This document shows, one piece after another, positions 23,975 to 32,610 of a DNA stretch of 64,000 nt. The notes below the pieces were generated by a model. The model was given only the letters and a program-made list of their open reading frames with translations. It did not search any database and was not told the origin of the DNA. The stretch comes from Mesosutterella faecium (lineage in GTDB: Bacteria; Pseudomonadota; Gammaproteobacteria; Burkholderiales; Burkholderiaceae_F), in contig NZ_JAKZJU020000001.1 of assembly GCF_022809315.2 (NCBI RefSeq), positions 620,001 through 684,000 of the forward strand, read 5' to 3'. The first letter of the stretch is position 1, and each line of letters begins with the position of its first letter. Position numbers and translations under genes: made by a program.

Positions 23975-25435
23975 TCAGAGAGGGATTTTTTTCCGCAGCG
24001 AGGCGATAGGGATTTGTTCCTGCTCGCGGTACTTTGCGACGGTCCTGCGTGCCACGGCGAAGCCTTTGCCGACCAGCAGCGCTGCTAGCTGGGAGTCGGA
24101 CAACGGTCTGTCGGGCGGTTCACCTTCGACGAACTCGCGGATCAGAGTGCGGATCGCTTTTGACGAAACCGCCTGGCCCGAGGCGTTGGAAACATGGGAG
24201 CTGAAGAAGTGACGGAATTCATAGACTCCGCGGGAGGACTGAAGGTATTTCCCGTTCACCGCCCTCGAAACGGTGGACTCGTGCAGCTGTGTGTCTTCGG
24301 CGATGTCGCGCAGCACCATGGGCGTCAGCGCGAGTTCGCCCCTGCTGAAGAAATCCTGCTGCCTGCGCACTATGGCCTGAGCGACCTTCAGGATGGTCTC
24401 GAATCGCTGGTTCACGCTGTGCGCGAATGTCCTGGCGGCGGTCAGACAGCCGCTCATTTCCTTTGACCGCCCGTTTTCCTGAGCGCTCATCAGCCTCACG
24501 AGCCGCTCGTTGATGCGAACAGGGGGTACGGTGGCGGGATTGAGAAGCGCCTCCCAGCGGCCTGCCTGACGCCTGACGAACACGTCGGGGATGACATAAA
24601 GCGTGGGCGAGCTTTTGTAGAGCGCAGCGGGCCTTGGCGTGAGCGACTGGATGCAGCCGTAGAGTCCCCGGACCTCTTCGTCGGAACAGCCAAGGCACTT
24701 TTTCAGTCGGGAGAAATCTTTCCGGGCTAGTTCCTGGAGATGCTCGGCGATGGCTTTTTTCGCAAGCTCGTGAATCTTTCTTTCTTCCGGCGGACAGGAC
24801 TGGATTCTGCTCTCAAGTTGCAGCAGCAGCGACTCCTGCGGAGAGGAGGCGCCCACGCCGATGGGATCGAGCCCGCGCAACACCCGGAGCGCCTCCTGCC
24901 ACTGCTCCGGCTCCGCGGGCTTGGTGGACGTGATGCGCTCAAAGTCTTTGGCCGCCTCCTCGAGGGAGATCGGCAGGAAACCGTCGTCGTCGAGCTCCCC
25001 GATCAGAAAGGAAGCCTTGGCGGAAATATCCGGATCGAGCCGCAGCAGCCCGAGTTCTTCCTGCAGGTGGTCGGCAAGGGTGGTCAGAGAGACCGCGCGA
25101 TCGATAGGAGAGTATTCATCGTCACCTTCGGGCATTCCCCAGGGCTGGTGAACCAAGTCGACTTCGGGCGGCATGTCGTTGAGCGGAGCGGAGGCGGCTG
25201 AGTCGGACTCTTCCTCGTGCCGCGGGGCCTGTGCCTCGGACTCCGGAGAGCCGCGAAGCGGCGAGTCCTCCCCGCTCGAGTCTTCCGGAAGCTCCAGGAA
25301 GGGGTTTTCCTCGAGAGTGCGGCTGATGGTCTCCAGCAGGTCTGCCGTCGGCAGCTGAAGCAGTTCGATGGACTGCTTCAGCTGGGGGGTCAGAACCATT
25401 TTCTGGCTCTGAACAATTTTCAGTGCGTTGCTCAA
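23975..25435 (-). CDS. rpoN: RNA polymerase sigma-54 factor
   Basis: RpoN, 486 residues, directs enhancer-dependent transcription. The N-terminal activator-interacting region is Gln/Leu-rich (LTPQLKQSIELLQLPTADLLETI), followed by an acidic linker (residues 45-90), the core-binding region, and the C-terminal DNA-binding part with the RpoN box ARRTVAKYREQEQIP. The start appears to be TTG at 25435, 17 bases after the lptB stop; a later Met (residue 13) would cut into the activator region. It is part of the kdsD-kdsC-lptCAB-rpoN-rapZ cluster. Confidence 0.95.
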   Translation of the reverse strand: MSNALKIVQSQKMVLTPQLKQSIELLQLPTADLLETISRTLEENPFLELPEDSSGEDSPLRGSPESEAQAPRHEEESDSAASAPLNDMPPEVDLVHQPWGMPEGDDEYSPIDRAVSLTTLADHLQEELGLLRLDPDISAKASFLIGELDDDGFLPISLEEAAKDFERITSTKPAEPEQWQEALRVLRGLDPIGVGASSPQESLLLQLESRIQSCPPEERKIHELAKKAIAEHLQELARKDFSRLKKCLGCSDEEVRGLYGCIQSLTPRPAALYKSSPTLYVIPDVFVRRQAGRWEALLNPATVPPVRINERLVRLMSAQENGRSKEMSGCLTAARTFAHSVNQRFETILKVAQAIVRRQQDFFSRGELALTPMVLRDIAEDTQLHESTVSRAVNGKYLQSSRGVYEFRHFFSSHVSNASGQAVSSKAIRTLIREFVEGEPPDRPLSDSQLAALLVGKGFAVARRTVAKYREQEQIPIASLRKKIPL

Positions 25436-25452
25436 TGCGGTCAGTTCCGGCG

Positions 25453-26247
25453 TTAGCGATCCGCGGCGCTGCGGGGATAATCGAAGTCTTCGCCCAGATA
25501 GGTGCGCCGCACTTCCGGGTTGCGGCTGAGCTGCTCCGGGGACCCGGCTGCAAGGACGTGGCCGTCAGCGATGATATAGGCGTGGTCGCAGGTTTTGAAA
25601 GTCTCTCGGACATTGTGGTCTGTGATCAGCACGCCGATGTTGCGGTCCTTGAGGATGCGGATGATTTTTCGTATCTCATTGACAGCGATGGGATCGACGC
25701 CCGCGAACGGCTCGTCAAGCAGAATGAACTTCGGTCTGGCCGCAAGAGCGCGGGCGATCTCCGTGCGGCGGCGTTCGCCGCCGGACAGAGAGATGCCGAG
25801 ATTAGTGCGCACGCCTTGAATGGAAAGCTCGTCGAGCAACTCCTCCAGCCGCTCGTCAATCTGGCTCTTGGCCAGGGGAGCTCCCTGCTCATCCTTCTGC
25901 AGTTCCAGAATAGCGCGGATGTTGTCCTCGACGGTCAGTGACCGGAAGACGCTCGCCTCCTGCGGCAGATAGGAAAGCCCCATGCGGGAGCGCCGGTAAA
26001 TGGGTAGGTGGGTGATGTTCTCCCCGTCGAGGTAGATGGAGCCGCCGTCGACCGGCACGAGTCCCACGATCATATAAAAGCTGGTCGTCTTGCCCGCGCC
26101 GTTTGGACCGAGCAGCCCGACGACTTCACCGCTTTTCACCTGCAGCGACACGTCCTTCACCACTATGCGGCTGCCGTATCTTTTGCGCAGGGCCCGGGTC
26201 TCAAGGGTGTGGGATCCTTTCACAAGCGAGTTCAGGGAATCGGTCAC
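25453..26247 (-). CDS. lptB: LPS export ABC transporter ATPase LptB
   Basis: LptB powers extraction of LPS from the inner membrane with LptF, LptG and LptC. The 264-residue protein has Walker [11 protein letters not shown]-loop LPQEASVF, signature LSGGERRR, Walker [14 protein letters not shown] and switch His in ITDHNVRET, all intact. The start is GTG with AAGGAG 7 bases upstream, lying inside the end of lptA; lptA stops three bases before. Confidence 0.97.
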   Translation of the reverse strand: MTDSLNSLVKGSHTLETRALRKRYGSRIVVKDVSLQVKSGEVVGLLGPNGAGKTTSFYMIVGLVPVDGGSIYLDGENITHLPIYRRSRMGLSYLPQEASVFRSLTVEDNIRAILELQKDEQGAPLAKSQIDERLEELLDELSIQGVRTNLGISLSGGERRRTEIARALAARPKFILLDEPFAGVDPIAVNEIRKIIRILKDRNIGVLITDHNVRETFKTCDHAYIIADGHVLAAGSPEQLSRNPEVRRTYLGEDFDYPRSAADR

Positions 26248-26250
26248 GGC

Positions 26251-26856
26251 TTACTCCTTGCGGCGGGTGCCGATGGAATCCGACGACCTGAGCCCCGTGG
26301 TGTCTTTAGCCGAACTGCCGGATTCATTGTCCTTTTTCCGGGGCGCAATGATAGTCGTGACGCGCTGCCGCTCGCCGCCTACCGTGCCGCCCTGGGCCTG
26401 GGAGCGGGCATTGCGGATGTCGTAGACGATGAGCTGACCCGTCGCCTCGTCCTTGAGCACGCCATTTTCGGTTCTCGTGAGCCTGGCGTTGGTGATCAGG
26501 GTGATGGTGTCCTTTTCCTCGTTGTAAATCATCTTGTCAGCCTGGGCGTGCATCCACTCGCTGATGCGTGGGTCGGGGTTGTCACGCTGCTGCTTGAAAC
26601 GCGCCTGGCGGCCAGTCATGACGCCGGTTCGGTAGCCCTTCTTGTTGACGCTGAGATCCATGCGGTCTCCGTGCATTTCCAGCGTGCCCTGATGGACCTC
26701 GACGTTGCCGGTATAGATCGCGGTCTGCTGGACCTGGTCACCGGAAAAGCGGTCCGCAGCGATCTCGATGGGCTTGCTGCTGTCGGACTGCAGGGCCTGG
26801 GCGGCCGCGGCGGCGAAGCCCGTCGCGGCAATCAGGATGATTTTGTTCTTAAGCAT
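26251..26856 (-). CDS. lptA: LPS transport periplasmic protein LptA
   Basis: LptA forms the periplasmic bridge that carries LPS between LptC and LptD. The 201-residue protein has a signal peptide (to about AAAAAQALQ, residue 22), followed by the OstA/LptA beta-jellyroll region: PIEIAADRFSGDQVQQTAIYTGNVEVHQGTL. The C-terminal 40 residues (after QAQGGTVGG) are basic and look disordered. It lies between lptC and lptB. Confidence 0.93.
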   Translation of the reverse strand: MLKNKIILIAATGFAAAAAQALQSDSSKPIEIAADRFSGDQVQQTAIYTGNVEVHQGTLEMHGDRMDLSVNKKGYRTGVMTGRQARFKQQRDNPDPRISEWMHAQADKMIYNEEKDTITLITNARLTRTENGVLKDEATGQLIVYDIRNARSQAQGGTVGGERQRVTTIIAPRKKDNESGSSAKDTTGLRSSDSIGTRRKE

Positions 26857-26873
26857 TTAATGCCATCCCCAAT

Positions 26874-27443
26874 TTATTTTTTCTGCCGGACGATGTGCGT
26901 CTTCACATTGCCCGACAGGCTGATCGTTCCCCGGGCATGGTCATAGACCATGGAGCCCGCTGTGGTCCTGTCCTCCCCCCAGGCGAAAGCGACCGGGACG
27001 GACGACACGAAACGTTCGGTGTCGGGATACGCCGTGAGTTTTGTCGTGCGAAAGCTCATGGCGGCTGAGTTCTTCCAAGCGGCTCGATCCAGGCTGACCT
27101 GGCCTTCGAACTCTATCGTCTGGCCGCCGTCGTTTGTCCAGCCGCGCCGGGCCTTCGCGATGACCTTGGGCTTCGAGGGCTCGAAAGCAACGAGCTCGGG
27201 CTCTGTAACATCGGTCCGGTCATCCGAATAGTGCAGCATGCGCCGCCCAATCAGCCGCCGCTGGGGATTGCCGTCCGGACCGAAGGTTGTCACGGTGATG
27301 TTTTCAGCCGTGTAGTCCGGAGAATTTTCGCCCGGTATGTATTTGAGATCCTTCAGTCCCGACTGAGTCGCATAAAAATAGCTCGCCCCGATGAGAAGCA
27401 GCAACAGCACGATGGCGACGATGGCCGAAATTCGCTCCCTCAT
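26874..27443 (-). CDS. lptC: LPS export protein LptC
   Basis: LptC is a bitopic membrane protein passing LPS from LptBFG to LptA. The 189-residue protein has an N-terminal transmembrane helix (residues 7-26) and a periplasmic OstA-like domain (YTAENITVTTFGPDGNPQRRLIGRRMLHYSDDRTDVTEPELVAF). Family conservation is low, but the position between kdsC and lptA and the fold pattern make the assignment safe. Confidence 0.92.
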   Translation of the reverse strand: MRERISAIVAIVLLLLLIGASYFYATQSGLKDLKYIPGENSPDYTAENITVTTFGPDGNPQRRLIGRRMLHYSDDRTDVTEPELVAFEPSKPKVIAKARRGWTNDGGQTIEFEGQVSLDRAAWKNSAAMSFRTTKLTAYPDTERFVSSVPVAFAWGEDRTTAGSMVYDHARGTISLSGNVKTHIVRQKK

Positions 27444-27449
27444 GATTCT

Positions 27450-27995
27450 CTACCTAAACCGGGACGGCTCCGGGTTGAAATAGATTTTGTCGAGCAGCTG
27501 GTCCCATTTGCCCTGTGCCTTCAGAATGGCCTCGGCCATTTCCCTGACGGCTCCGAAGCCGCCTTTTCTGCTGGAGACGAAAGCGGCCTGGCTGAGCACG
27601 GCCTGCACGGCGTCAGAGGGCGCGCAGGGCAGGCCGCAAAGCTGCATCACCGGCAGATCCGGCACATCGTCTCCCATGCAGGCGCATTCGGACGCCTCAA
27701 GCCTGCGGGACTTGATGAGGTCGAGGAAGGCCCGCTTCTTGTTGATCTGCCCTTGAAGAACATCGCGGACCCCCAGTTCCCGCAGCCTCGCGCCCACGAT
27801 GGCCGAGCGCCGCCCGGTAATGATGACCACGTCGATGCCGGCGGCCATCATCAGCTTGATGCCCAGGCCGTCCTTCACATTGAAGTGCTTGCAGAGCTCT
27901 CCCTGTGAGCTGGTGATGATCTGCCCGTCAGTGAGAACGCCGTCCACGTCCAGCACGACAAGCTTTATTTTTTTCGCCTTTTCCTCTAACGTCAT
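27450..27995 (-). CDS. kdsC: 3-deoxy-D-manno-octulosonate 8-phosphate phosphatase
   Basis: KdsC, a small HAD phosphatase, releases Kdo from Kdo-8-phosphate for the LPS core. The 181-residue protein has LDVDGVLTDG near the N-terminus (nucleophile Asp), the threonine in ITGRRSAIV, the Lys in INKKRAFL and CMGDDVPDLPVM. The ATG at 27995 has AAGGTG upstream and overlaps the kdsD stop; a longer frame upstream is not family-like. Confidence 0.95.
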   Translation of the reverse strand: MTLEEKAKKIKLVVLDVDGVLTDGQIITSSQGELCKHFNVKDGLGIKLMMAAGIDVVIITGRRSAIVGARLRELGVRDVLQGQINKKRAFLDLIKSRRLEASECACMGDDVPDLPVMQLCGLPCAPSDAVQAVLSQAAFVSSRKGGFGAVREMAEAILKAQGKWDQLLDKIYFNPEPSRFR

Positions 27996-28993
27996 CAGAT
28001 CACCTTTGCCGTCATCAAATCGTGCAGGTTTAACGCCCCCACCAGGCGTCTCTTCTCGTCTACAACCGGCAGCTGGTTGCATCTGCCGCGATCCATCAGC
28101 TGCGCGGCCTCGACGGCGAGGGCCTCAGGCGCTATGGACTTGGGCGTGGCGGTCATAACCTCCTCGATCCTGTAGCGCCGGATGTCCCCTACCCGCTCGA
28201 TCAGGCGCCGGAGGTCTCCTTCGGTGAAAACACCGAGCAGGCGGCGCTCACAGTCCACCACGGCAGTCATCCCTATGCCCTTGCGGCTGATCTCCTGGAC
28301 GGCCTGCAGGACATTGGTGCCCGGCGTCACGGCTGGCACGTCATTGCCGCGCCGCATGACGTCCGAGACTCTCAGAAGAAGCCTGCGGCCCAGCGAGCCG
28401 CCGGGGTGCGAACGGGCGAAGTCTTCCTTTGTGAAGCCTTTGGAGCCCATGCAGGCTATCGCCAGTGCGTCTCCCATGGCGAGAGTCGCCGTCGTGGAGG
28501 CGGTCGGGGCCAGGTTGAGCGGGCAGGCCTCACGTTCGACGTGTACGTTGAGCGCAATGTCGGACTCGCGGGCGAGTGAGCTCTCCAGGTTCCCCGTCAT
28601 GGAGATGAGGAACGTGCCTTCGCGCTTGATGACGGGCACGATGGCGAGGACCTCGCTCGTCTCCCCGGAGTAGGAGATTCCGATGAGCACATCATCGCGC
28701 GTGATCATGCCGAGGTCGCCGTGAGAGGCCTCGGCGGCGTGCACGAAGAAGGCAGGAGTGCCGGTGGAGGCCATGGTGGCCGCTATTTTGCGGGCGATAT
28801 GGCCGCTTTTGCCGATGCCGGTCACCACCACGCGGCCCCTGCAGGACAAAAGTGCGCGGACCGCCCGGGCGAAGTTTCCGTCAAGGCGCGGCTTCAGCGC
28901 GCTAACCGCGGCGGCCTCTGTTGCCAGAACCTCCCCGGCCAAGGCCAGAATGCCATGGTCCTGTTTATCGGAATTCATATCCACCAAGTCCAT
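27995..28993 (-). CDS. kdsD: Arabinose-5-phosphate isomerase
   Basis: KdsD converts ribulose-5-phosphate to arabinose-5-phosphate, the first step to Kdo. The 332-residue protein has an N-terminal SIS sugar-isomerase domain (VVVTGIGKSGHIARKIAATMASTGTPAFFVHAAEASHGDLG) and two C-terminal CBS domains (residues 205-330). It overlaps kdsC by one base at the TGA/ATG junction. The start may instead be the Met five codons later, after a weak GGTGG. It is the first gene of the Kdo/LPS/rpoN cluster. Confidence 0.94.
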   Translation of the reverse strand: MDLVDMNSDKQDHGILALAGEVLATEAAAVSALKPRLDGNFARAVRALLSCRGRVVVTGIGKSGHIARKIAATMASTGTPAFFVHAAEASHGDLGMITRDDVLIGISYSGETSEVLAIVPVIKREGTFLISMTGNLESSLARESDIALNVHVEREACPLNLAPTASTTATLAMGDALAIACMGSKGFTKEDFARSHPGGSLGRRLLLRVSDVMRRGNDVPAVTPGTNVLQAVQEISRKGIGMTAVVDCERRLLGVFTEGDLRRLIERVGDIRRYRIEEVMTATPKSIAPEALAVEAAQLMDRGRCNQLPVVDEKRRLVGALNLHDLMTAKVI

Positions 28994-29083
28994 TAATAGG
29001 GGGCAATTTCTTAATGATACATTGCCGGGGAATCGGTCAGAGCCCCCGCAGGGCAGGAAAACCGTTTCCGTTTGTAGGGGCCG

Positions 29084-29851
29084 TCAGGAACCCTGGCCTT
29101 CGATTGAAAAATCGGGCTTCCGCCCCTCGAGGAAAGCGGCCCTTGCAAGGCTAGCCTCGTCGGTTCTGCACTGCACGCGGTGCGCTTCAAGCGCGTTGCG
29201 CCGCGCCTGGGACAGATCTGAACGGCAGGCGCTGCAGACGAGGGCTTTGGCCGCCCTCACCGCGTGAGGGGGCAGCCTGCACAGCCGCAGGGCCCGGGCC
29301 GCGGTTTCCCGCACCACAGCCTCATCCGGAAACACGGCATTGACGAGCCGCAGCCGCAGGGCTTCCTCGGCTGAGATCGGTTCGGACAGCAGGAGTTTTT
29401 CCGCGGCGAAGCGCTGCCCGCAGCAGGCGGCCAAACGCTCAGCGACGCCGTGAGGGGGCACGAGCCCCATGGCACTGAAGGGCAGGGAGAAAAGGGCGTG
29501 CTCGCCGCAGAAAACCATGTCGCAGGCGAGCAGGATGATCACGGCCATCCCGACCGCCGGTCCGCTCACCGCCGCGAGCAGAGGCTTGTTCAGGCCGTCG
29601 ATCGCATCGAGAAGGCGCTCTTCGCGCTCGTAATAGTCGGAGGCTCCGTCGAGAGCCTCGTAGTCCGTGCCGGCGGAGAAAAGCCCCGGTAGTCCCTGCA
29701 GCAGGATCACTCTTACGGTCGGGTCTCCGTCCGCATCTTTCAAAGCCTGCGCAAGGTCGTCGAGCATTTCCAGGGAAAGGCTGTTGCGTTTGGCGGGGTT
29801 GCTGATTGCGATGGAGCGAACGCCCGAGGAGGTTTCGATGACGAAATTCAT
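29084..29851 (-). CDS. Enoyl-CoA hydratase/isomerase-family protein
   Basis: A crotonase-fold protein of 255 residues. It has the N-terminal ISNPAKRNSLSLEMLDDL segment, the first oxyanion-hole region (LPGLFSAGTDYEAL, where many hydratases read AGADL) and the second (AVSGPAVGMAVIILLACDMVFC). The usual catalytic glutamates of 2-enoyl-CoA hydratase are not obvious, so it may be an isomerase or a hydratase of other specificity. It stands alone, with 90 bases before kdsD and a divergent mtnA operon, so context does not identify its substrate. Confidence 0.82.
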   Translation of the reverse strand: MNFVIETSSGVRSIAISNPAKRNSLSLEMLDDLAQALKDADGDPTVRVILLQGLPGLFSAGTDYEALDGASDYYEREERLLDAIDGLNKPLLAAVSGPAVGMAVIILLACDMVFCGEHALFSLPFSAMGLVPPHGVAERLAACCGQRFAAEKLLLSEPISAEEALRLRLVNAVFPDEAVVRETAARALRLCRLPPHAVRAAKALVCSACRSDLSQARRNALEAHRVQCRTDEASLARAAFLEGRKPDFSIEGQGS

Positions 29852-30051
29852 TTGTGTAGGGAACTCCCAAAAGGTCGGCCTGCCGGGCGGGGCCGGAGGA
29901 AAAGAAAACGGCTGTGGCAGGCTGCGTTAAGTTTATATCCGGGCGATCCACGGCGAACGCCCCGGCCGCAGGCTTCTCAGGCAGTAAGCTATAGGTTTGT
30001 CAGAACAGCAACCGCAGCGGGGTTTTAACCATGCTCGTTGAAGGCAAGCCA

Positions 30052-31104
30052 ATGAGAACCATCTGGACGGAGGACGAAGGGGACTCGGTCCTTTACATTG
30101 ACCAGACGCTCCTTCCTTATGAGTTGCGGATACGGACGGCCCGCAGCTGGGAGCGGCTGGTGCAGGCCATTGAGCGCATGGAGGTGAGGGGAGCACCGCT
30201 CATCGGTGTGGCCGGCGCCTGGGCTGCGGCACTCGCGGTCGCGGACGACCCGGGAGGAAACGAGCTCCGGAGGCGCCTGGAGGTGATAGCCTCCGCCAGA
30301 CCCACTGCGGTCAACCTGCAGTGGGCCGTGAAGCGCATGTCAGCGCGGCTTTCAGGCCTTGAGGGCCGGGAGAGGATCCGCTGCGCTCGCAGCGAGGCAG
30401 CCCGGATGGCCGAGGAGGACGTAGCCGCCAACCGCTCTATAGGAAGGTACGCGGCGCGGCTGCTGCGGGCCCTGTCCGAAGCGAGGCCGGGGCGGCCCCT
30501 TCAGATTCTCACCCACTGCAATGCGGGCTGGCTTGCGACGGTCGATTACGGAACAGCGCTTTCCGGCGTTTACCAGTGCAGCGCAGACGGGATTCCGGTT
30601 CATGTCTGGGCCGACGAGACGAGGCCTCGTCTGCAGGGACTGCTAACCGAGTGGGAGCTGAGGATGGCGGGCTTGCCGGTAACGCTGGTCGCCGACAATG
30701 CGGGTGGATACCTCATGCAGCGCGGCCTTGTGGACGTCGTGATCGTGGGAGCGGACCGAATCGCCGCGAACGGGGACGCCGCCAATAAGATCGGTACCTA
30801 CTTGAAGGCTCTCGCGGCCCGTGAGAGCGGCGTCCCCTTTTATGTGGCCGCGCCGTTTTCAACCATTGACTTTTCTCTGAGCCGTGGCAGCGGCATCCCC
30901 ATTGAAAAGAGATCGGGCGGCGAGCTGCGTGAGATTCGCGGCGTGCGCCCCGACGGGAGCGTCTCGACGCTGCGGATAGCCCCGCAGCAGACCGATGCGT
31001 TCAACCCGGGCTTTGACGTGACGCCCGCGGAGCTGATCACAGGAATCATCACGGAAAAGGGGGTGCTGCGCCCCAGCGAACTTTTGGAATGGAGGCCGCA
31101 ATGA
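30052..31104 (+). CDS. mtnA: Methylthioribose-1-phosphate isomerase
   Basis: MtnA isomerises 5-methylthioribose-1-phosphate (and 5-deoxyribose-1-phosphate) to the ribulose form. The family blocks are VRGAPLIGVAGAWAAAL near the N-terminus, LTHCNAGWLATVDYGTALS with the catalytic Cys, and IVGADRIAANGDAANKIGTY with the catalytic Asp. About 350 residues. I chose the ATG at 30052 (MRTIW), preceded by GAAGG and matching the family N-terminus; an ATG 21 bases earlier is an alternative. It overlaps the downstream aldolase by ATGA. Confidence 0.95.
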   Translation: MRTIWTEDEGDSVLYIDQTLLPYELRIRTARSWERLVQAIERMEVRGAPLIGVAGAWAAALAVADDPGGNELRRRLEVIASARPTAVNLQWAVKRMSARLSGLEGRERIRCARSEAARMAEEDVAANRSIGRYAARLLRALSEARPGRPLQILTHCNAGWLATVDYGTALSGVYQCSADGIPVHVWADETRPRLQGLLTEWELRMAGLPVTLVADNAGGYLMQRGLVDVVIVGADRIAANGDAANKIGTYLKALAARESGVPFYVAAPFSTIDFSLSRGSGIPIEKRSGGELREIRGVRPDGSVSTLRIAPQQTDAFNPGFDVTPAELITGIITEKGVLRPSELLEWRPQ

Positions 31105-32054
31105 TGTCTTTTGACAATGAGGCCCGGGCGAGAGAAAGCGTCATCCGGGCGGCCCGAGGCATGGCCCGGGCCGGTCTGGTGGTCAACAAGGCCGGAAATG
31201 TTTCGGCAAGATGCGAAGAGGGAGGCCGAACCGCTTTTCTGATCACGCCTTCAGGGATGGACTACGAATCTCTCAGGCCCGCGGACCTGTCCCTGATTTA
31301 CTGGGATGACGGGACGAACAAATGGGTCCACAGCGGGCCGCACAAGCCTTCCAGTGAGTGGCTGATGCACGCCGAGATCTACAGGGCGCACCCCGGGTGG
31401 GGCGGCGTCGTGCATACGCATTCCCCCAGGGCCACGGTCCTTGCCTGCAGGCAGACTCCAATACCGGCCTTCCACTATATGGTGGCAGCCTCCGGAGGGA
31501 AGGACATCCCGTGCGCGAAGTATGCGCTCTTTGGGACCCCTGAGCTTGCCCGGAACGTGCTTGAGGCTCTGAAGGAGCGCCGATGCTGCCTGCTCGCCCA
31601 CCACGGCGTCGTCGCAGCAGGCAGCGACGCGAGCCAGGCGCTCAGCCTTGCCGTGGAGGTCGAGAACCTGGCCTCGATGTACATCGAACTGCTCGCCCTG
31701 GGGCCGGTCGAAGTGCTCACCGAAGGCCAGATGCACGAGGTTCTCGGGAAATTCAAGGCCTACGAGGACAACAGCAGGAGGCTCAGCCGCGGCGAGCCCG
31801 CGCTGACGCGCCCGGACGGGATGCCTTTGTGGAGATACGCCGACGGCCGTAATATTTCCTGTACTGAAAAGGTGAAGGTTCTCGATGAGAACTTCAGGGA
31901 AATAGGGCGGCTGATGGCCGATGCTCTCGATGACGCTGTTCTTATCGGGTGCCCGTCCGAGCAATACCGACGGGCCCTGGAGAATCTGGCCGCCGGCCTG
32001 AAGAGCCGCTATCCGGATCAGAATCCGGCAGAAAACAGTCAGGGTGGGTCATGA
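31101..32054 (+). CDS. Class II aldolase, fuculose-phosphate-aldolase type, with C-terminal extension
   Basis: 317 residues. Residues 1-225 closely follow L-fuculose-1-phosphate aldolase: NKAGNVSARC, LITPSGMDYESL, KPSSEW, Zn ligands in VVHTHSPRATV, IPAFHYMVAASGGKDIPCAKYALFGTPEL and LLAHHGVVAAG. After the normal family end (GKFKAYEDN) come about 85 further residues with no recognised domain. Directly after mtnA (GGAGG 5 bases before the ATG, ATGA overlap), it probably cleaves 5-methylthioribulose-1-phosphate or 5-deoxyribulose-1-phosphate to dihydroxyacetone phosphate and an aldehyde. MtnB dehydratase shares the fold but fits less well. Confidence 0.85.
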   Translation: MMSFDNEARARESVIRAARGMARAGLVVNKAGNVSARCEEGGRTAFLITPSGMDYESLRPADLSLIYWDDGTNKWVHSGPHKPSSEWLMHAEIYRAHPGWGGVVHTHSPRATVLACRQTPIPAFHYMVAASGGKDIPCAKYALFGTPELARNVLEALKERRCCLLAHHGVVAAGSDASQALSLAVEVENLASMYIELLALGPVEVLTEGQMHEVLGKFKAYEDNSRRLSRGEPALTRPDGMPLWRYADGRNISCTEKVKVLDENFREIGRLMADALDDAVLIGCPSEQYRRALENLAAGLKSRYPDQNPAENSQGGS

Positions 32055-32551
32055 AAAGAAGAACGCTGTTGAAGGCCGCTGCGGCCGGTGCCGCCGTCTT
32101 GGTGCTTGGCGGCTGCGCGCACCCCCAGCTTATCGCCAAGGGGGTTTCGGAAGCTGATATCGTCGCGAAGCTGGGCAAGCCCCATGCAAGGACGGTCCTG
32201 CCTGACGGGACGGTGCGGCTCACTTATTCCTGGCAGCCCATGGGCCAGGCCGTCTGGTGGATGTTCCTGGACTCCTCGGGACGGTACTTTAAGCTCGAGC
32301 AGGCTCTTGTCGAGGATAACTTCCCGATGATCAAGCCAGGGATGACCCGCGCTCAGGTCTATGAGCTCCTGGGGCCCTGTGCGGAGGAGTACAAATTCCC
32401 GGCGCTCAAGCAAACCTCTCTGATGTACCGCTATGAGGACTATTCCCGCGCTCCGATGGCCCTGTGGGTGGATCTCGATATGACCGGACACGTGGTGTCC
32501 TGGACGACAAGCACGGACCCTTGGCTAGACCGGCCGCTTCCGATGTTCTGA
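32051..32551 (+). CDS. BamE/SmpA-like outer-membrane lipoprotein (two repeats)
   Basis: A 166-residue predicted lipoprotein: basic start MKRRTLLK, hydrophobic stretch, lipobox VLGGC (Cys22). The mature part shows two copies of a BamE-like unit: GVSEADIVAKLGKPHARTV...TYSW and GMTRAQVYELLGPCAEEYK...YRYED, each a helix with (V/I)xxLGxP followed by strands. Proteins of this type are common in Burkholderiales, without a proven role. Its ATG overlaps the aldolase stop, so it belongs to the mtnA transcript, although nothing links it to methylthioribose salvage. Confidence 0.75.
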   Translation: MKRRTLLKAAAAGAAVLVLGGCAHPQLIAKGVSEADIVAKLGKPHARTVLPDGTVRLTYSWQPMGQAVWWMFLDSSGRYFKLEQALVEDNFPMIKPGMTRAQVYELLGPCAEEYKFPALKQTSLMYRYEDYSRAPMALWVDLDMTGHVVSWTTSTDPWLDRPLPMF

Positions 32552-32610
32552 CCTTTTCCGGGCCGGGTTTCCGAAGGCTGCGGGCAGGCTCGGCTGCACC
32601 GCTCCGCCCC

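Noticed and set aside
29852-30051. SAM-responsive riboswitch upstream of mtnA
   Set aside because: The 180-base gap has no recognisable SAM-I, SAM-II or SAH aptamer core by eye. The same is true upstream of metG, where no T-box was seen.
30052-32054. Reading the second gene as MtnB (methylthioribulose-1-phosphate dehydratase)
   Set aside because: MtnB shares the fold, but the segments IPAFHYMVAASGG and IPCAKYALFGTPEL follow fuculose-phosphate aldolase closely, and no mtnC or mtnD is adjacent.
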